From: Paracoccus isoporae
Lineage (GTDB): Bacteria; Pseudomonadota; Alphaproteobacteria; Rhodobacterales; Rhodobacteraceae
Length of the DNA stretch: 64,000 bases
Assembly (NCBI RefSeq): GCF_900101865.1
Contig: NZ_FNAH01000004.1
Location: 1 to 64,000, forward strand
Direction: 5' to 3'
Below are positions 17,215-27,261 of the stretch, in pieces; the first letter of the stretch is position 1; every line of letters begins with the position of its first letter. A program made the translations under genes and the position numbers. The notes beneath the pieces were generated by a model. The model was not told the DNA's origin. It saw nothing but the letters and a program-made list of their open reading frames with translations, and made no database searches.

Positions 17215-18546
17215 ATGCCCCGCACCCGTTCCAGCCGCCTCGTCCCGGCCCTGCTCGGCAGCGCCTGCACCGCCCTGATTGCCGCCCCCGCCGTCGCCGC
17301 GCCGGGCGGCGGCTCCATGGGTGGCTGCGGCCATCCCGGCATGCTGACCATCACCGGGCATGGCGAATCCCGCGTGGCGCCCGACCAGGTGCTGATCTCG
17401 CTTGGCGTGACCACCCAGGCCGACACCGCCGATCAGGCGATGCAGGACAATTCCGAGCGCCAGCAATCGGTGCTCGAGACGCTGGGTCAGGCGGGGGTGG
17501 CACCGGCCGACATCCAGACCTCCGGCCTGACGCTGAACCCGATGATGAACTACCCCGAGGACGGGGCCGCGCCGTCCATCGACGGCTACATGGCGCAGAA
17601 CCTGCTGACGGTGCGGGTGACGGAGATCGCGCGGGTGGGCGAGGTGCTGGACAGCATCGTCGATGCGGGCGCCAACGAGATGCAGGGCATCCGCTTCGTG
17701 CGCGAGGACTCCCAGACCACCGAGGACGAGGCGCTGCGCATGGCGGTGGAGGATGCCACCCATCGCGCCGGGGTGATGGCCTCGGCGGCGGGGGCGGAGC
17801 TTGGCCGGATCATGCGCATGGGCGAGCCGCGCCAGCAGATCGCCACCCCCGGCCCGCTGGCGATGCGGGCAATGGATGCATCCGGCGCACAGGCCAACAG
17901 CATCCCGGTCGAGGGCGGCGAGGTCGCCTTCACCGCCGATGTAGAGGTGACGTTCTCGCTCGGCGGTGACGACGCTTCATGCGCCGGGAAGGACAAGCCG
18001 CGCGGGGACGGCAAGAAGGGCCGCGACAAGGACCGGGATGACCGCAAGGATCGAGATGAGGACCGGCACGGTGACGACCGGGGCGGCGACATGACCCGTG
18101 ACGACCGGGGGCGCGGCGACATGGCCGATGACGACCGGGCCGGCGACGGCATGGACGCTGACGCCATGAACCAGGACTCAATGTCTGGAGATCAGATGGG
18201 CGGCGACGCCATGAACGGGGACGGCCGCGATGGCGGCGCGTCCCAGCCGGCACCCGGCGATGCAGGCCCGGCGGAGGCGCCCCAGCCCGTCATGCAGGAT
18301 CGGCAGTTGCCGCAAGCGGACGTCACGCAGCCTGACACGGCGCCCGCAGGGACGCCGCAGCCCGACAGCGAGACCGGCCCGCAGGAGGCTGCGCCCGCCG
18401 ATGCCGCCGCACCGGCTCAGGACGGCACCGACCTGCTGCGTCCCGAAGATATCATGCCGATCCCTGACGCCTCGGCCGGGCAATCCGCCGACGCCGCATC
18501 GCAGTCGGAAAGCAATGGCACTGCGGCGCAGCCCGCGCAGAACTGA
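17215..18546 (+). CDS. SIMPL (DUF541) domain exported protein with long charged C-terminal tail
   Basis: This is a 443-residue protein starting at ATG 17215, preceded by AAGGAGA. Signal peptide about 1-28 (LVPALLGSACTALIAAPAVAA). The SIMPL/DUF541 domain covers about 40-255 (ITGHGESRVAPDQVLISLGV, NPMMNYPEDG, YMAQNLLTVRV, and EVAFTADVEVTFSLG at its end). The last 185 residues are low complexity: a Lys/Asp/Arg stretch, then Asp/Gly/Met-rich repeats (DRGGDMTRDDRGRGDMADDD), then Pro/Ala/Gln-rich. SIMPL proteins are periplasmic or surface proteins of largely unknown role, sometimes stress related. The tail is not part of the family and is the unusual feature. Confidence 0.85.
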   Translation: MPRTRSSRLVPALLGSACTALIAAPAVAAPGGGSMGGCGHPGMLTITGHGESRVAPDQVLISLGVTTQADTADQAMQDNSERQQSVLETLGQAGVAPADIQTSGLTLNPMMNYPEDGAAPSIDGYMAQNLLTVRVTEIARVGEVLDSIVDAGANEMQGIRFVREDSQTTEDEALRMAVEDATHRAGVMASAAGAELGRIMRMGEPRQQIATPGPLAMRAMDASGAQANSIPVEGGEVAFTADVEVTFSLGGDDASCAGKDKPRGDGKKGRDKDRDDRKDRDEDRHGDDRGGDMTRDDRGRGDMADDDRAGDGMDADAMNQDSMSGDQMGGDAMNGDGRDGGASQPAPGDAGPAEAPQPVMQDRQLPQADVTQPDTAPAGTPQPDSETGPQEAAPADAAAPAQDGTDLLRPEDIMPIPDASAGQSADAASQSESNGTAAQPAQN

Positions 18547-18560
18547 GCCGCATGACCAAC

Positions 18561-18591
18561 CCCGTCCGGGCCGCACGCGACCCCGGACGGG
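18561..18591. terminator. Convergent-gene hairpin, possible bidirectional terminator
   Basis: A 10-bp perfect stem CCCGTCCGGG / CCCGGACGGG with an 11-base loop lies in the 61-base gap between the convergent SIMPL and metY genes. No T run is present on either side. Confidence 0.45.
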
Positions 18592-18607
18592 ACCGCGTCC
18601 GGCAGCC

Positions 18608-19894
18608 CTAGCCGGTGGCCTTCGCCAGCGCCTGATCCAGATCCGCGATCAGGTCGTCGGCATCCTCCAGCCCGATGGACAGCCGCACCACATCCGGTCC
18701 CGCGCCTGCAGCGATCTGCTGGTCCTCGGTCAGTTGGCGATGCGTGGTCGAGGCGGAATGGATGACCAGCGAGCGCGAGTCCCCCAGATTGGCGACATGG
18801 CTGAACAGCTCCAGCCCATCGACCAGCTTCACCCCCGCCTCGTAGCCACCCTGGATGGTAAAGGTGAACAGCGACCCCGCCCCGTTGGGATAGAGCCGCT
18901 GCGCCGTCGCGTTCCAGGGCGAGCTTTCCAGCCCCGCATAGGTCACCGAACTCACCCGCGGATCGGCCTCCAGCCACCCAGCGACCTTCTGCGCATTGGC
19001 GACATGTTTCCCGATCCTCAGCGGCAGGGTCTCGATCCCCAGCAGCGTGTAATGCGCGGCCTGCGGGTTCATCGTCATGCCCAGATCGCGCAGCCCGATG
19101 GCGATGCCGTGAAAGGTGAAGGCGAGATTGCCGAAGGTCTCGTGGAATTTCAGCCCGTGATAGGCGGGCTCGGGCGCGGACAATGACGGAAAGCGCCCGC
19201 TGGCCGACCAGTCGAATGCGCCGCTATCGACCACCACGCCGCCCGTCACCGTGCCATTGCCGGTCATGAACTTGGTCAGGCTGTGGACGACCAGCGTCGC
19301 GCCCATCTCGATCGGACGGCACAGATAGGGCGTGGCCAGCGTGTTGTCCACGATCAGCGGAATCCCCGCGCCGTCCGCAATCGCGGCAATCGCCGGAATA
19401 TCGGTGACATAGCCGCCGGGATTGGAGATCGATTCGCAGAAGATCGCCTGGGTATCCTCGTCAATGGCCGCCTTCACCGCGTCGGTGTCGTCCAGATCGA
19501 CGAATTTCGCCGACCAGCCGAAGCGCTTGATGGTCTGGCTGAACTGCGTGACCGTGCCGCCATAGAGCCGTGTCGAGGCCACGATATTCTTGCCCGGCGC
19601 CATCAGCGGAAACAGCGCGAGGATCTGCGCGGCATGGCCGGACGCGGTGCAGACCGCCCCCGCGCCGCCTTCCAGATCGGCGATGCGGGCCTGCAACGCG
19701 CCGATGGTCGGGTTGGTCAGCCGCGAATAGATATAGCCGACCTCCTGCAATCCAAACAGCCGCGCGGCGTGGTCGGCATCTTTGAACACATATGACGTGG
19801 TCTGATAGATCGGCACCTGCCGCGCCCCGGTCGCCGGATCGGGCGGCGTGCCGGCATGGATGGCGCGCGTGTCGAATCCCAGTTGATCGCTCAT
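18608..19894 (-). CDS. metY: O-acetylhomoserine sulfhydrylase (PLP-dependent Cys/Met metabolism enzyme)
   Basis: The 428-residue enzyme is full length for O-acetylhomoserine aminocarboxypropyltransferase. Landmarks: [67 protein letters not shown], the PLP lysine in [14 protein letters not shown], and the C-terminal [20 protein letters not shown]. It makes homocysteine (or cysteine) from O-acetylhomoserine and sulfide. GGGGAGAGACC upstream of ATG is a ribosome site. The upstream region carries no SAM-II riboswitch pattern that I can see. Confidence 0.93.
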   Translation of the reverse strand: MSDQLGFDTRAIHAGTPPDPATGARQVPIYQTTSYVFKDADHAARLFGLQEVGYIYSRLTNPTIGALQARIADLEGGAGAVCTASGHAAQILALFPLMAPGKNIVASTRLYGGTVTQFSQTIKRFGWSAKFVDLDDTDAVKAAIDEDTQAIFCESISNPGGYVTDIPAIAAIADGAGIPLIVDNTLATPYLCRPIEMGATLVVHSLTKFMTGNGTVTGGVVVDSGAFDWSASGRFPSLSAPEPAYHGLKFHETFGNLAFTFHGIAIGLRDLGMTMNPQAAHYTLLGIETLPLRIGKHVANAQKVAGWLEADPRVSSVTYAGLESSPWNATAQRLYPNGAGSLFTFTIQGGYEAGVKLVDGLELFSHVANLGDSRSLVIHSASTTHRQLTEDQQIAAGAGPDVVRLSIGLEDADDLIADLDQALAKATG

Positions 19895-20055
19895 GGTCTC
19901 TCCCCTCGGTCTGTCCGGCGCAGCTTAGGGCGGCGGGCGGCGCGGAGGCAACGCCGAACTGGCCGTGGCGCCACACAAGGCTGGCTGCGGCTTTCGCCCG
20001 CTTTCCAACGCCTTCCGCCCCGGCTATGACGGCAGCAGTCAAAGGAGCCGCCACC

Positions 20056-21156
20056 ATGTCCGAAGAGCCCCGCATCCGGCCGCAACCCGGCATTCTGGAG
20101 ATCGCGCTGTACGAAGGCGGCGCGTCCCATGTTGCCGGGATGGAGAACGTGGTAAAACTGTCGTCCAACGAGAACCCGTTCGGCGCCTCGGAAAAGGCGC
20201 GCGAGGCGGTGATGCGCGCGGCGCATAACATGCACCGCTATCCCAGCACCGATCACGCCGCACTGCGCAAGGCCATCGGGCGTGTCCACGCCCTCGACCC
20301 CGACCGGATCATCTGCGGCGTCGGGTCGGATGAGATCATCCATCTTCTGGCCCAGTCCTATGTCGGGCCGGGCGACGAGGTGGTCTTCACCGAGCATGGG
20401 TTTCTGATGTATCGCATCTCGACCCTGGCGGCGGGCGGCACCCCGATCGCGGTGGCCGAGCGCGACCGGGTCACGGATGTCGATGCGATCCTGGCAGCCT
20501 GCACCGATCGCACCAGGCTGGTCTTCGTGGCCAACCCCAACAACCCGACCGGCACCATGATCGGGCTGGACCAGCTCGAACGGCTGGCGGCCGGGCTGCC
20601 GCCGGGCGCGCTGCTGGTGATCGATGCGGCCTATGCCGAATATGTCCCCGATTACGATGGCGGGGCCGACCTCGCGACGCGGCTGCCCAATGTCGTCATG
20701 ACCCGCACCTTCTCCAAGATCTACGGCCTGGGCGGTCTGCGCGTCGGCTGGGCTTACGGTCCGCGCGCGGTGATCGACGTGCTCAACCGCCTTCGCGGCC
20801 CGTTCAACCTGTCCAACCTCGCGCTCGCGGGGGCGGAGGCTGCGATGAACGATCAGGACCACGTCACCCGCTCGCGCGAGGATAACGCGAGGCTGCGCGA
20901 CTGGCTGTCCTCCGCCCTGGCCGAGAAGGGGGTGCCGTCCGACACGTCCTGCGCCAATTTCATCCTCGCCCGCTTCGCCGACGAATCCACCGCCGATGGC
21001 TGCGATGCGGCGCTGAAGGCCGAAGGGCTGATCGTGCGCAAGATGGGCGGCTACGGCCTGCCCAACTGCCTGCGCATCACCATAGGCGACGAGCCCGCCT
21101 GTCGGCGCGTCGCCCATGTCATCGGCCGGTTCATGGCCGAAAGGGGGCGGGGATGA
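20056..21156 (+). CDS. hisC: Histidinol-phosphate aminotransferase
   Basis: This is a 366-residue fold-type I PLP aminotransferase. Motifs: [52 protein letters not shown], the PLP-lysine motif [19 protein letters not shown] and the C-terminal [12 protein letters not shown] 20056 has AAAGGAGCC upstream. HisC proteins of this clade also transaminate aromatic substrates. Coupling by a four-base overlap to tyrC, prephenate dehydrogenase, is consistent with a dual role in histidine and tyrosine/phenylalanine synthesis. Confidence 0.92.
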   Translation: MSEEPRIRPQPGILEIALYEGGASHVAGMENVVKLSSNENPFGASEKAREAVMRAAHNMHRYPSTDHAALRKAIGRVHALDPDRIICGVGSDEIIHLLAQSYVGPGDEVVFTEHGFLMYRISTLAAGGTPIAVAERDRVTDVDAILAACTDRTRLVFVANPNNPTGTMIGLDQLERLAAGLPPGALLVIDAAYAEYVPDYDGGADLATRLPNVVMTRTFSKIYGLGGLRVGWAYGPRAVIDVLNRLRGPFNLSNLALAGAEAAMNDQDHVTRSREDNARLRDWLSSALAEKGVPSDTSCANFILARFADESTADGCDAALKAEGLIVRKMGGYGLPNCLRITIGDEPACRRVAHVIGRFMAERGRG

Positions 21157-22088
21157 GCGCCGTTTACAACAAGGTCGCCCTGATCGGGCTGGGGCTGATC
21201 GCGGGTTCCATCGCGCTTGCCGCCCGCGAATCCGGCGCGGCCGGCCGGATCAGCGGGACAGCCCGCACCGCCAAGACCCGGTCCGCCGCCCGCGATCTGC
21301 AACTCTGCGACGAGATCGTGGACAATGCCGCCGCCGCGGTGCGCAATGCCGATCTGGTGATCCTGTGCGTGCCGGTCGGCGCAATGGGCAAGGTCATGTC
21401 CGAGATCAAGCCGCATCTGAAACCCGGCGCAGTCATCACCGATGTCGGCTCCGTCAAGCAGGAGGTGATCGCCGAGGTCTCTCCGCATCTGCCCGATCAC
21501 GTGCATTTCATCCCCGGCCACCCGCTGGCCGGGACCGAGCAGTCCGGCCCCTATTCCGGCTTTGCGGGCCTTTTTTCCAACCGCTGGTGGCTGCTGACGC
21601 CGCTGCCCGACACCGACCCCGAGGAGCTGTCGCGGCTGCGCCGCTTCATCCGCGCGCTCGGCGCCAATGTCGAGGATATGGAGCCCGCCCATCACGACAC
21701 GGTGCTGGCGGTGACCAGCCACACCCCGCATCTGATCGCCTACACGATGGTCGGCGTGGCCGATCACCTCAAGCGCGTCACCGAATCCGAAGTCATCAAG
21801 TATTCCGCCGCGGGCTTCCGCGATTTCACCCGCATCGCCGCATCCGATCCGACCATGTGGCGCGACGTGTTCCTGAACAACAAGGACGCGGTGCTGGATA
21901 TTCTCGGCCGCTTCACCGAGGAGCTGTTCGTGCTGCAGCGCGCGATCCGCATGGGCGATGGCGACCACCTGCACGAGTATTTCACCCGCACCCGCGCCAT
22001 CCGTCGCGGCATCATCGAGGCCGGGCAGGACACGGATGCGCCCGATTTCGGGCGCAGCGCGCAGCCGGGCGGCAAGCGGCTGGATTAG
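21153..22088 (+). CDS. tyrC: Prephenate/arogenate dehydrogenase
   Basis: The 311-residue TyrA-family dehydrogenase has the N-terminal Rossmann fold ([19 protein letters not shown]), [20 protein letters not shown], the catalytic [11 protein letters not shown] loop with its histidine, and the helical dimerisation part ([31 protein letters not shown]). It converts prephenate (or arogenate) to the tyrosine precursor. It has no chorismate mutase or ACT domain. It overlaps hisC by four bases. Confidence 0.92.
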   Translation: MSAVYNKVALIGLGLIAGSIALAARESGAAGRISGTARTAKTRSAARDLQLCDEIVDNAAAAVRNADLVILCVPVGAMGKVMSEIKPHLKPGAVITDVGSVKQEVIAEVSPHLPDHVHFIPGHPLAGTEQSGPYSGFAGLFSNRWWLLTPLPDTDPEELSRLRRFIRALGANVEDMEPAHHDTVLAVTSHTPHLIAYTMVGVADHLKRVTESEVIKYSAAGFRDFTRIAASDPTMWRDVFLNNKDAVLDILGRFTEELFVLQRAIRMGDGDHLHEYFTRTRAIRRGIIEAGQDTDAPDFGRSAQPGGKRLD

Positions 22089-22263
22089 GCTTCGGCCGAT
22101 CCGCGCCGCAACCGCAGCGCTCCCGCCCCGACCGGCGGCCCTTCTTCTTCACGCAAATACCCGGCAACGGTTGATCCCCGGTCCGAACCTAGGGGGTTTG
22201 GCCCCGCCGGGCCGCTCGCGCGGGCGGGTGGCCGCGGCGATCGGGGTTTGAGGCGGCCCCCTC

Positions 22264-23259
22264 TCAGATCAGCCCCGCCTTCTCGAAATCCACCCGCAGA
22301 TCGCGTTCGGGGCGCGCGCCGACATGGCTGATGACCTCGGAGGCCGCCATCACCCCCATCCGGCCCGCCGTCTCCAGATCCTGCCCGGTGGCCAGCCCAT
22401 AGATCAGCCCGGCGGCGAACTGGTCCCCGGCCCCGGTCGCATCGACCGGCGTGATCCGGTGCACCGGCACCTCCACCCGGCTGTTGCCGCGAAACAGCAG
22501 CGCCGGATCGCCTGAGCGGGTGCAGATCACCGTGTGGCAATCGGCCGTGGCCAGCCGCAGCGCCTCGTCCAGATTGGTCTGGTAGAGCGATTCCCACTCA
22601 TGCGCGTTGCCGATCACGTAATCCATGCTCTCCGACACCAGCCTCCGGAAATCGTCGCGGTGCCGGTCCACGCAGAACGGATCGCTGAGCGCGATCCCCG
22701 CCTGCCCGCCCGCCTTGTGGCAGGCCTCGGCCGCCGCCGTGAACGCGGATTTCCCGGCCGGCTTGTCGAACAGATACCCCTCCAGGAACAGCCATTTGCT
22801 GCCGGCGAACACGGCCTCATCAACATCGTCCGGCCCGAGATTGCCCGAGATCCCCAGATAGGTGTTCATCGAGCGTTCGCCATCCGGCGTCACGAAGATG
22901 ATCGAGCGCGAGGTCGGCAGCGCGCCCCCCGTGACCGGCGCGTTGACGAAGCGCGTGCCCTCCTCCTCGGTCTGGGCGGCATAGGACCGGCCCAGCTCGT
23001 CATCGGCCACCCGCCCGATAAAGGCAGTGTTCAGCCCCAGCCGTCCGATCCCCGCCAGCGTGTTGGCGACCGAGCCGCCCGGCACCAGCCGCGCCTCGCC
23101 GCGCTTGGCCTGCTGCGCCAGCAGGAATTCAGACCGCTCGCGCTCGACAAGCTGCATGATCCCCTTTTCGACCCGCATTTCCGAGAGATCGGCGTCATCG
23201 GCCGAGGCGATCACGTCGATGATGGCATTGCCGATGCCGATCACGTCAAAAGCGGTCAT
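22264..23259 (-). CDS. PfkB-family carbohydrate kinase, adenosine kinase-like
   Basis: This 331-residue ribokinase-fold kinase begins FDVIGIGNAIIDVIASADD. It carries GGSVANTLAGIGRLG, TPDGERSMNTYLG and the C-terminal PfkB signature TPVDATGAGDQFAAGLIYGL with the catalytic Asp. The closest family by these features is adenosine kinase (purine salvage, adenosine to AMP), although other nucleoside or sugar substrates cannot be excluded. It overlaps nth by four bases and is downstream of it. Confidence 0.85.
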   Translation of the reverse strand: MTAFDVIGIGNAIIDVIASADDADLSEMRVEKGIMQLVERERSEFLLAQQAKRGEARLVPGGSVANTLAGIGRLGLNTAFIGRVADDELGRSYAAQTEEEGTRFVNAPVTGGALPTSRSIIFVTPDGERSMNTYLGISGNLGPDDVDEAVFAGSKWLFLEGYLFDKPAGKSAFTAAAEACHKAGGQAGIALSDPFCVDRHRDDFRRLVSESMDYVIGNAHEWESLYQTNLDEALRLATADCHTVICTRSGDPALLFRGNSRVEVPVHRITPVDATGAGDQFAAGLIYGLATGQDLETAGRMGVMAASEVISHVGARPERDLRVDFEKAGLI

Positions 23260-23909
23260 GGGGTCTTCTCCTCATAGGGGCAGAGATCTTCGATGGGACA
23301 GATGGCGCAGCGCGGACGCCGCGCCTGGCAGACATAGCGGCCATGCAGGATCAGCCAGTGATGGGCATTCTGCTGGAAGGGCGCGGGGACGTGATCCTCG
23401 ATCGCGCGCTCGACCGCCTCGACATCGCGGCCCGGCGCGATGCGGGTGCGGTTGGCGACGCGGAAGATATGCGTGTCCACCGCCTGCGCCGGATGACCGA
23501 AGATGCAGTTCAGCACGACATTCGCTGTTTTGCGCCCGACACCCGGCAGGCGCATCAGCGCGGCGCGGCTGGCAGGCACCTCGCCGCCGTAACTCTCGAC
23601 CAGGATCTGCGACAGCTTCATCACGTTCTTCGCCTTCTGGCGGAACAGCCCGATGGTCTTGATCTGCTCGGTCAGCCCGTCCAGGCCCAGATCCAGCATC
23701 TGCTGCGGGGTCGTGACAGTTGCAAACAGCTGCTCCGTCGCGCGGTTGACCCCGGCATCCGTCGCCTGCGCCGACAGCGCCACCGCCACGACCAACTGAA
23801 ACGCATTGCCATGGCGCAGCTCGGTCACCGGCGCGGGGTTGGCGTCGCGCAGCCGCGAGAAGATCGCGACCTGCTGGGAATAGGACAAGGGGGCGGGCAG
23901 ACGGGCCAT
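23256..23909 (-). CDS. nth: Endonuclease III (DNA glycosylase/AP lyase)
   Basis: The 217-residue enzyme has the helix-hairpin-helix motif LPGVGRKTANVVL with catalytic Lys127, the catalytic Asp145 in AVDTHIFRVANR, and the C-terminal 4Fe-4S loop CQARRPRCAICPIEDLC (C-x6-C-x2-C-x5-C). It removes oxidised pyrimidines in base excision repair. ATG 23909 was chosen as the usual family start; 23948 is in frame but adds a basic stretch not found in the family. It is upstream of the adenosine kinase-like gene in one operon. Confidence 0.94.
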   Translation of the reverse strand: MARLPAPLSYSQQVAIFSRLRDANPAPVTELRHGNAFQLVVAVALSAQATDAGVNRATEQLFATVTTPQQMLDLGLDGLTEQIKTIGLFRQKAKNVMKLSQILVESYGGEVPASRAALMRLPGVGRKTANVVLNCIFGHPAQAVDTHIFRVANRTRIAPGRDVEAVERAIEDHVPAPFQQNAHHWLILHGRYVCQARRPRCAICPIEDLCPYEEKTP

Positions 23910-24128
23910 GCGCCGTCTTTGCCCGCCCCGGCGCGCCAGTTCAAGCACAGATCACCCCGACCCCGGTTTCGCCCGGCCACCTCTCCGGTCATCAAGATGT
24001 GACCGGAATTCAGCCGGATAGGGGTGCGCCGTCTAGGAAAGCGGCGGAACCTGTGACACGATGCGGGCGTTTCGACACTGATTTCTGCCAGCATGGCATC
24101 TTCACCTGAACGACGGAAAGGCAAGCGA

Positions 24129-24794
24129 ATGATGAAGCGTGTATCCCTCCTGATCGGCACGGTCGGCGTATTTGCGCTCGGCGCCTGCGCCACGAATCCC
24201 GACGGCACGATGGGCACCACCCTGACCAAGACCCAGCAGGGCGCGCTTGCCGGGGCCGCGGCCGGGGCGCTCTACGGCGCGCAGCGCGACGATGACAACA
24301 ACAACCAGGGCCGCGACGCGGCGCGCGGCGCCATCCTGGGTGCGGCCGCCGGTGCCGCCATCGGCAATGTGCTGGAGCGTCAGGAACGCGCGCTGCGCGA
24401 AGTCATGACCACGCCCGGCGTCCAGATCGTCAATCGCGGCGATCACCTGCAGGTCATCCTGCCCTCGGGGCTGCTGTTTGCCTCGGACAGCGCGGCGGTC
24501 TCCGGTCAGGCGCAGAACGACCTCTACGGTCTGGCGCAGAACCTGCAGCAATATCCCGACAGCAGGGTGGAGATCTACGGCCACACCGACTCCACCGCCT
24601 CGGACAGCTACAACATGGACCTCTCGCAGCGCCGCGCCCAGTCGGTCGGCGGCATCCTCGCCGCAGCCGGGGTCAGCAGCTCGCGTCTCGTGATGATCGG
24701 GCGTGGCGAGAGCCAGCCGGTCGCCTCGAACGACACCGAGTCGGGCAAGGCGCAGAACCGCCGGGTCGAGATCCTGATCCGCCCGACGCGCTGA
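24129..24794 (+). CDS. OmpA-family lipoprotein (YiaD/Pal-like)
   Basis: This 221-residue protein has a lipoprotein signal ending FALGAC, then a glycine-zipper region (GALAGAAAGALYG, GAILGAAAGAAIGNVLE). A C-terminal OmpA peptidoglycan-binding domain follows (about 105-221; LLFASDSAAVS, VEIYGHTDSTASDSYNMDLSQRRAQSV, GRGESQPVASNDT, NRRVEILIRP). It should anchor the outer membrane to peptidoglycan. ATG 24129 is preceded by GGAAAGG at seven bases. Two hairpins follow. Confidence 0.92.
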   Translation: MMKRVSLLIGTVGVFALGACATNPDGTMGTTLTKTQQGALAGAAAGALYGAQRDDDNNNQGRDAARGAILGAAAGAAIGNVLERQERALREVMTTPGVQIVNRGDHLQVILPSGLLFASDSAAVSGQAQNDLYGLAQNLQQYPDSRVEIYGHTDSTASDSYNMDLSQRRAQSVGGILAAAGVSSSRLVMIGRGESQPVASNDTESGKAQNRRVEILIRPTR

Positions 24795-24814
24795 TCGGGC
24801 AGCGATGCGACATC

Positions 24815-24841
24815 AGGCCGGGCCACGCGCCCGGCCTTTTT
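24815..24841 (+). terminator. Terminator of the OmpA-like gene
   Basis: Stem AGGCCGGG / CCCGGCCT with a seven-base loop and a TTTTT tail, 20 bases after the stop codon. Confidence 0.8.
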
Positions 24842-24870
24842 CGTGCGCGCCGCATCCGCCCGCCCCATGC

Positions 24871-24903
24871 AAAAGGCCCGGCGGAGCCGATCCGCCGGGC
24901 CTT
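24871..24903 (-). terminator. Terminator of the F0 ATP synthase operon
   Basis: A perfect 13-bp stem (AAGGCCCGGCGGA / TCCGCCGGGCCTT) with a five-base loop and AAAA at its left edge gives a T tail on the reverse strand. It lies 23 bases past the atpF stop. It may also work on the plus strand. Confidence 0.85.
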
Positions 24904-24926
24904 CTTTCTCTGTCCGCGTCACCCGA

Positions 24927-25481
24927 TCAGTGCAGGCGCTGCGCCACCTCGTCGATCGAGCTGTCGAGTGCCGCGCGGCGATCCGCCTCGCTGCCCTGCT
25001 GGCGCAGGATCTCGCTCGCCGCGGCGATGGCGGTCTGCACGGCGCGGTCGCGCACCGCGCGCACGGCATCATTCTCGGCCGAGGCGATCTGATCCTCGGC
25101 GCCTTTCAGGCGACGCTGGATCGAGGTTTCCAGATCGGCCTTGGCCTTGTCGGCCTGGGCCACCGCCTCGCGCTTGGCATTGGCGACGATCTCGTCGGCC
25201 TGGCCCTTCACCTCGCGCTGGCGACGCTCATAGGAGGCGTAGAGCTCCTGCGCCTCTTCGCGCAGCTTCCGCGCTTCTTCCAGATCGGCCCGGATCCCCT
25301 CGGCCCGCTTGTCCAGCATGTTGCCGATGATCCGCGGCACCTTGAAATAGACCAGGATGCCGACGAACAGCAGAAACGCGATGGTGACGATGAAATCGGT
25401 GTTGCGCAGGCTGAAAAACGGACCCGTCGCAGCCAGTGCCGGGGTCGCGGACAGCGACAGGATGACGGCAAGTCTCTTCAT
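24927..25481 (-). CDS. atpF: ATP synthase F0 subunit b
   Basis: The 184-residue subunit has an N-terminal signal-like/hydrophobic stretch, one membrane helix (FIVTIAFLLFVGILVYFKVP) and a long charged coiled coil (LDKRAEGIRADLEEARKLREEAQELYASYERRQ). It forms the peripheral stalk together with b'. It starts one base inside the stop of b' (TGATG), so it is translationally coupled. It is the last gene of the F0 operon. Confidence 0.94.
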   Translation of the reverse strand: MKRLAVILSLSATPALAATGPFFSLRNTDFIVTIAFLLFVGILVYFKVPRIIGNMLDKRAEGIRADLEEARKLREEAQELYASYERRQREVKGQADEIVANAKREAVAQADKAKADLETSIQRRLKGAEDQIASAENDAVRAVRDRAVQTAIAAASEILRQQGSEADRRAALDSSIDEVAQRLH

Positions 25482-26134
25482 CAGAACGCCCCTTTCAGTC
25501 GCGCATCGACGGCGGCGTCGATGGCGGCATCGTCGGCCGTGCCGCCGAAACGGCGCACCAGCTCGGCGGTGACATCGCGCGCCACGCTGCGGGCATCGAC
25601 CGCCGCCGATTCCCGGATCGCGCCGATGCGCTTTTCCGATTCCGCCGTGCGGGCGGCAATCTCGGCATCCGCCTTGGCAATCGCCTCGTCCAGTTCCTTC
25701 TGGATGTCGGCCTTCTGCGCGGTCACGATCTTGCCCGCCTCGGCCCGGGCATCCGACAGCGCCTTGTCATAGGCGGCCTCGGCGTCCTTGGCCTTTTTCT
25801 TGTATTCCTCGGCCTGCATCAGATCGCCAGTGATGACACCCTGACGGTCCGAGATGACCGATCCGATCCGCGGCAGCGCGACCTTGGACAGCACCCAGTA
25901 GAGCACCGCCAGCGTCACCAGCAGCCAGAAGATCAGGTTGCCGAAATATTCGGGATTGAGCTGCGGCATGCCGGCCGCGTTCTCGGTTGCGGCGACAGTG
26001 TGGTCGCCGGCCACGATCACGAGATCCGCGTCGGCCGCGTGCTCGGCCGCAATGGCGGCTTCCTGGTTCGCGGCCTCGACATGGGTTCCGGTATCGGAGA
26101 CCACTTCGACCGCTTGTTGCAACAGGCTGAACAT
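25481..26134 (-). CDS. atpG: ATP synthase F0 subunit b' (second b-type subunit)
   Basis: This is a 217-residue b-type subunit of the kind found in phototrophic and related alphaproteobacteria. An N-terminal 60-residue extension precedes the membrane helix ([26 protein letters not shown]), then a coiled coil ([24 protein letters not shown]) runs to the C-terminus. It pairs with b in the stator stalk. The symbols atpX, atpF' and atpG are used for it in different genomes. Order atpI-B-E-b'-b is that of Rhodobacter and Rhodospirillum. Confidence 0.93.
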   Translation of the reverse strand: MFSLLQQAVEVVSDTGTHVEAANQEAAIAAEHAADADLVIVAGDHTVAATENAAGMPQLNPEYFGNLIFWLLVTLAVLYWVLSKVALPRIGSVISDRQGVITGDLMQAEEYKKKAKDAEAAYDKALSDARAEAGKIVTAQKADIQKELDEAIAKADAEIAARTAESEKRIGAIRESAAVDARSVARDVTAELVRRFGGTADDAAIDAAVDARLKGAF

Positions 26135-26210
26135 GTCCTATCCTCTGGCCTTTCAGTTCACAATCGGGTGGGGAACGCCGCCCCCACCCAACCGCAAGGA
26201 TGGCAGGGGA

Positions 26211-26435
26211 TCAGACTGCGAACAGCAGCAGCAGCGCGACCAGGAACGAGAAGATGCCCAGGGCTTCGGCGAAGGCCATGCCGATGAACAGCGTCGCGGT
26301 CTGCGAAGCGGCGGCCGACGGGTTGCGCAGCGCGCCCGACAGATAGTTGCCGGCCACATTGCCCACACCGATGGCGGCGCCCGCCATACCGATGCATGCG
26401 AGACCCGCGCCGAGATACTGACCCAGTTGTTCCAT
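26211..26435 (-). CDS. atpE: ATP synthase F0 subunit c
   Basis: The 74-residue hairpin of two membrane helices has the polar loop RNPSA and the proton-carrying glutamate in [11 protein letters not shown] (Glu57). The glycine-rich first helix ([23 protein letters not shown]) packs the c-ring. It is preceded by AAGGAGCAAG at good distance. Confidence 0.96.
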   Translation of the reverse strand: MEQLGQYLGAGLACIGMAGAAIGVGNVAGNYLSGALRNPSAAASQTATLFIGMAFAEALGIFSFLVALLLLFAV

Positions 26436-26462
26436 GTTACTTGCTCCTTGAGGCTTTATGGA

Positions 26463-26482
26463 ATGGATGGATGGATGGATGA
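26463..26482. repeat. ATGG tetranucleotide tract between atpB and atpE
   Basis: Four tandem ATGG units followed by ATGA lie in the 64-base spacer between atpB (ends 26500 on the reverse strand) and atpE. The tract is noncoding on both strands as far as I can see. Simple repeats of this kind may slip during replication. Confidence 0.8.
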
Positions 26483-26499
26483 ACCTGACCGCCAGGGCG

Positions 26500-27261
26500 T
26501 CAATGCGCCGGATGCAGCGCGTCCTTCAGATAGACGCAGGTCAGGATGGTGAAGACATAGGCCTGGATGATGCAGACCATCATTTCCAGCGCATAGACGC
26601 CGATGATGCCCAGGATTGCCAGCGGCGCGATCCACAGCACCGCGGCGAAGGCGGCGAAGACCTTGATCACCGCGTGACCGGCCATGACGTTGCCGGCCAG
26701 TCGGATGGAATGGCTGACCGGGCGCACGCAGTAGGAGATGACCTCGATCACCGCCAGCACCGGGCGCAGCGCCAGGGGCGCCGACTTGACCCAGAACAGC
26801 TCCAGGAAATGCATGCCGTTCTTGACGAAGCCCAGCACCGTCACGCCGATGAACACGAACATCGCCAGCACCGCCGTCACCGCGATATGCGAGGTGGTCG
26901 AGAAGCTCATCGGGATCAGCGCCAGGTAATTGGCGAATACGATGAAGCAGAACAGCGTCATGACATAGGGGAAATACTTCACCCCTTCCTTGCCGCAGAT
27001 ATCCTCCAGCATCTTGTAGACCATGCCATAGGTCATCTCGGCGATGGACTGGACACGGCTGGGGATCACGGCGCGGCCGCGCGTGCCGAACACCAGCAGC
27101 GCGATCACCGCCAGCAGGGTGATGGCGAACCACATCGTGGCATTGGTGGGGGTGTACCAGTGCACCGGGCCGTCGCCGAAGATCGGCTTGACCATGAACT
27201 GGTCCATCGGGTGGAAAGCAAGGCCGGTTTCAGCTTCCGTTTCCGTCGCCACGTGCGTCAT
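26500..27261 (-). CDS. atpB: ATP synthase F0 subunit a
   Basis: The 253-residue membrane protein carries the essential arginine in [12 protein letters not shown] and the C-terminal helix [22 protein letters not shown]. The N-terminal motif [12 protein letters not shown] precedes the first helix. It forms the proton half-channels beside the c-ring. It overlaps atpI by 32 bases. Confidence 0.96.
   Translation of the reverse strand: MTHVATETEAETGLAFHPMDQFMVKPIFGDGPVHWYTPTNATMWFAITLLAVIALLVFGTRGRAVIPSRVQSIAEMTYGMVYKMLEDICGKEGVKYFPYVMTLFCFIVFANYLALIPMSFSTTSHIAVTAVLAMFVFIGVTVLGFVKNGMHFLELFWVKSAPLALRPVLAVIEVISYCVRPVSHSIRLAGNVMAGHAVIKVFAAFAAVLWIAPLAILGIIGVYALEMMVCIIQAYVFTILTCVYLKDALHPAH

Noticed and set aside
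19895..20055. SAM-II riboswitch upstream of metY
   Set aside because: The reverse-strand leader is only 161 bases and shows none of the conserved GCTAAA and AT-rich elements of that class.
22089..22263. Gene between tyrC and the adenosine kinase-like gene
   Set aside because: The 175 bases are GC-rich with palindromic bits (CCCCGCCGGGCC) and have no start with a ribosome site.
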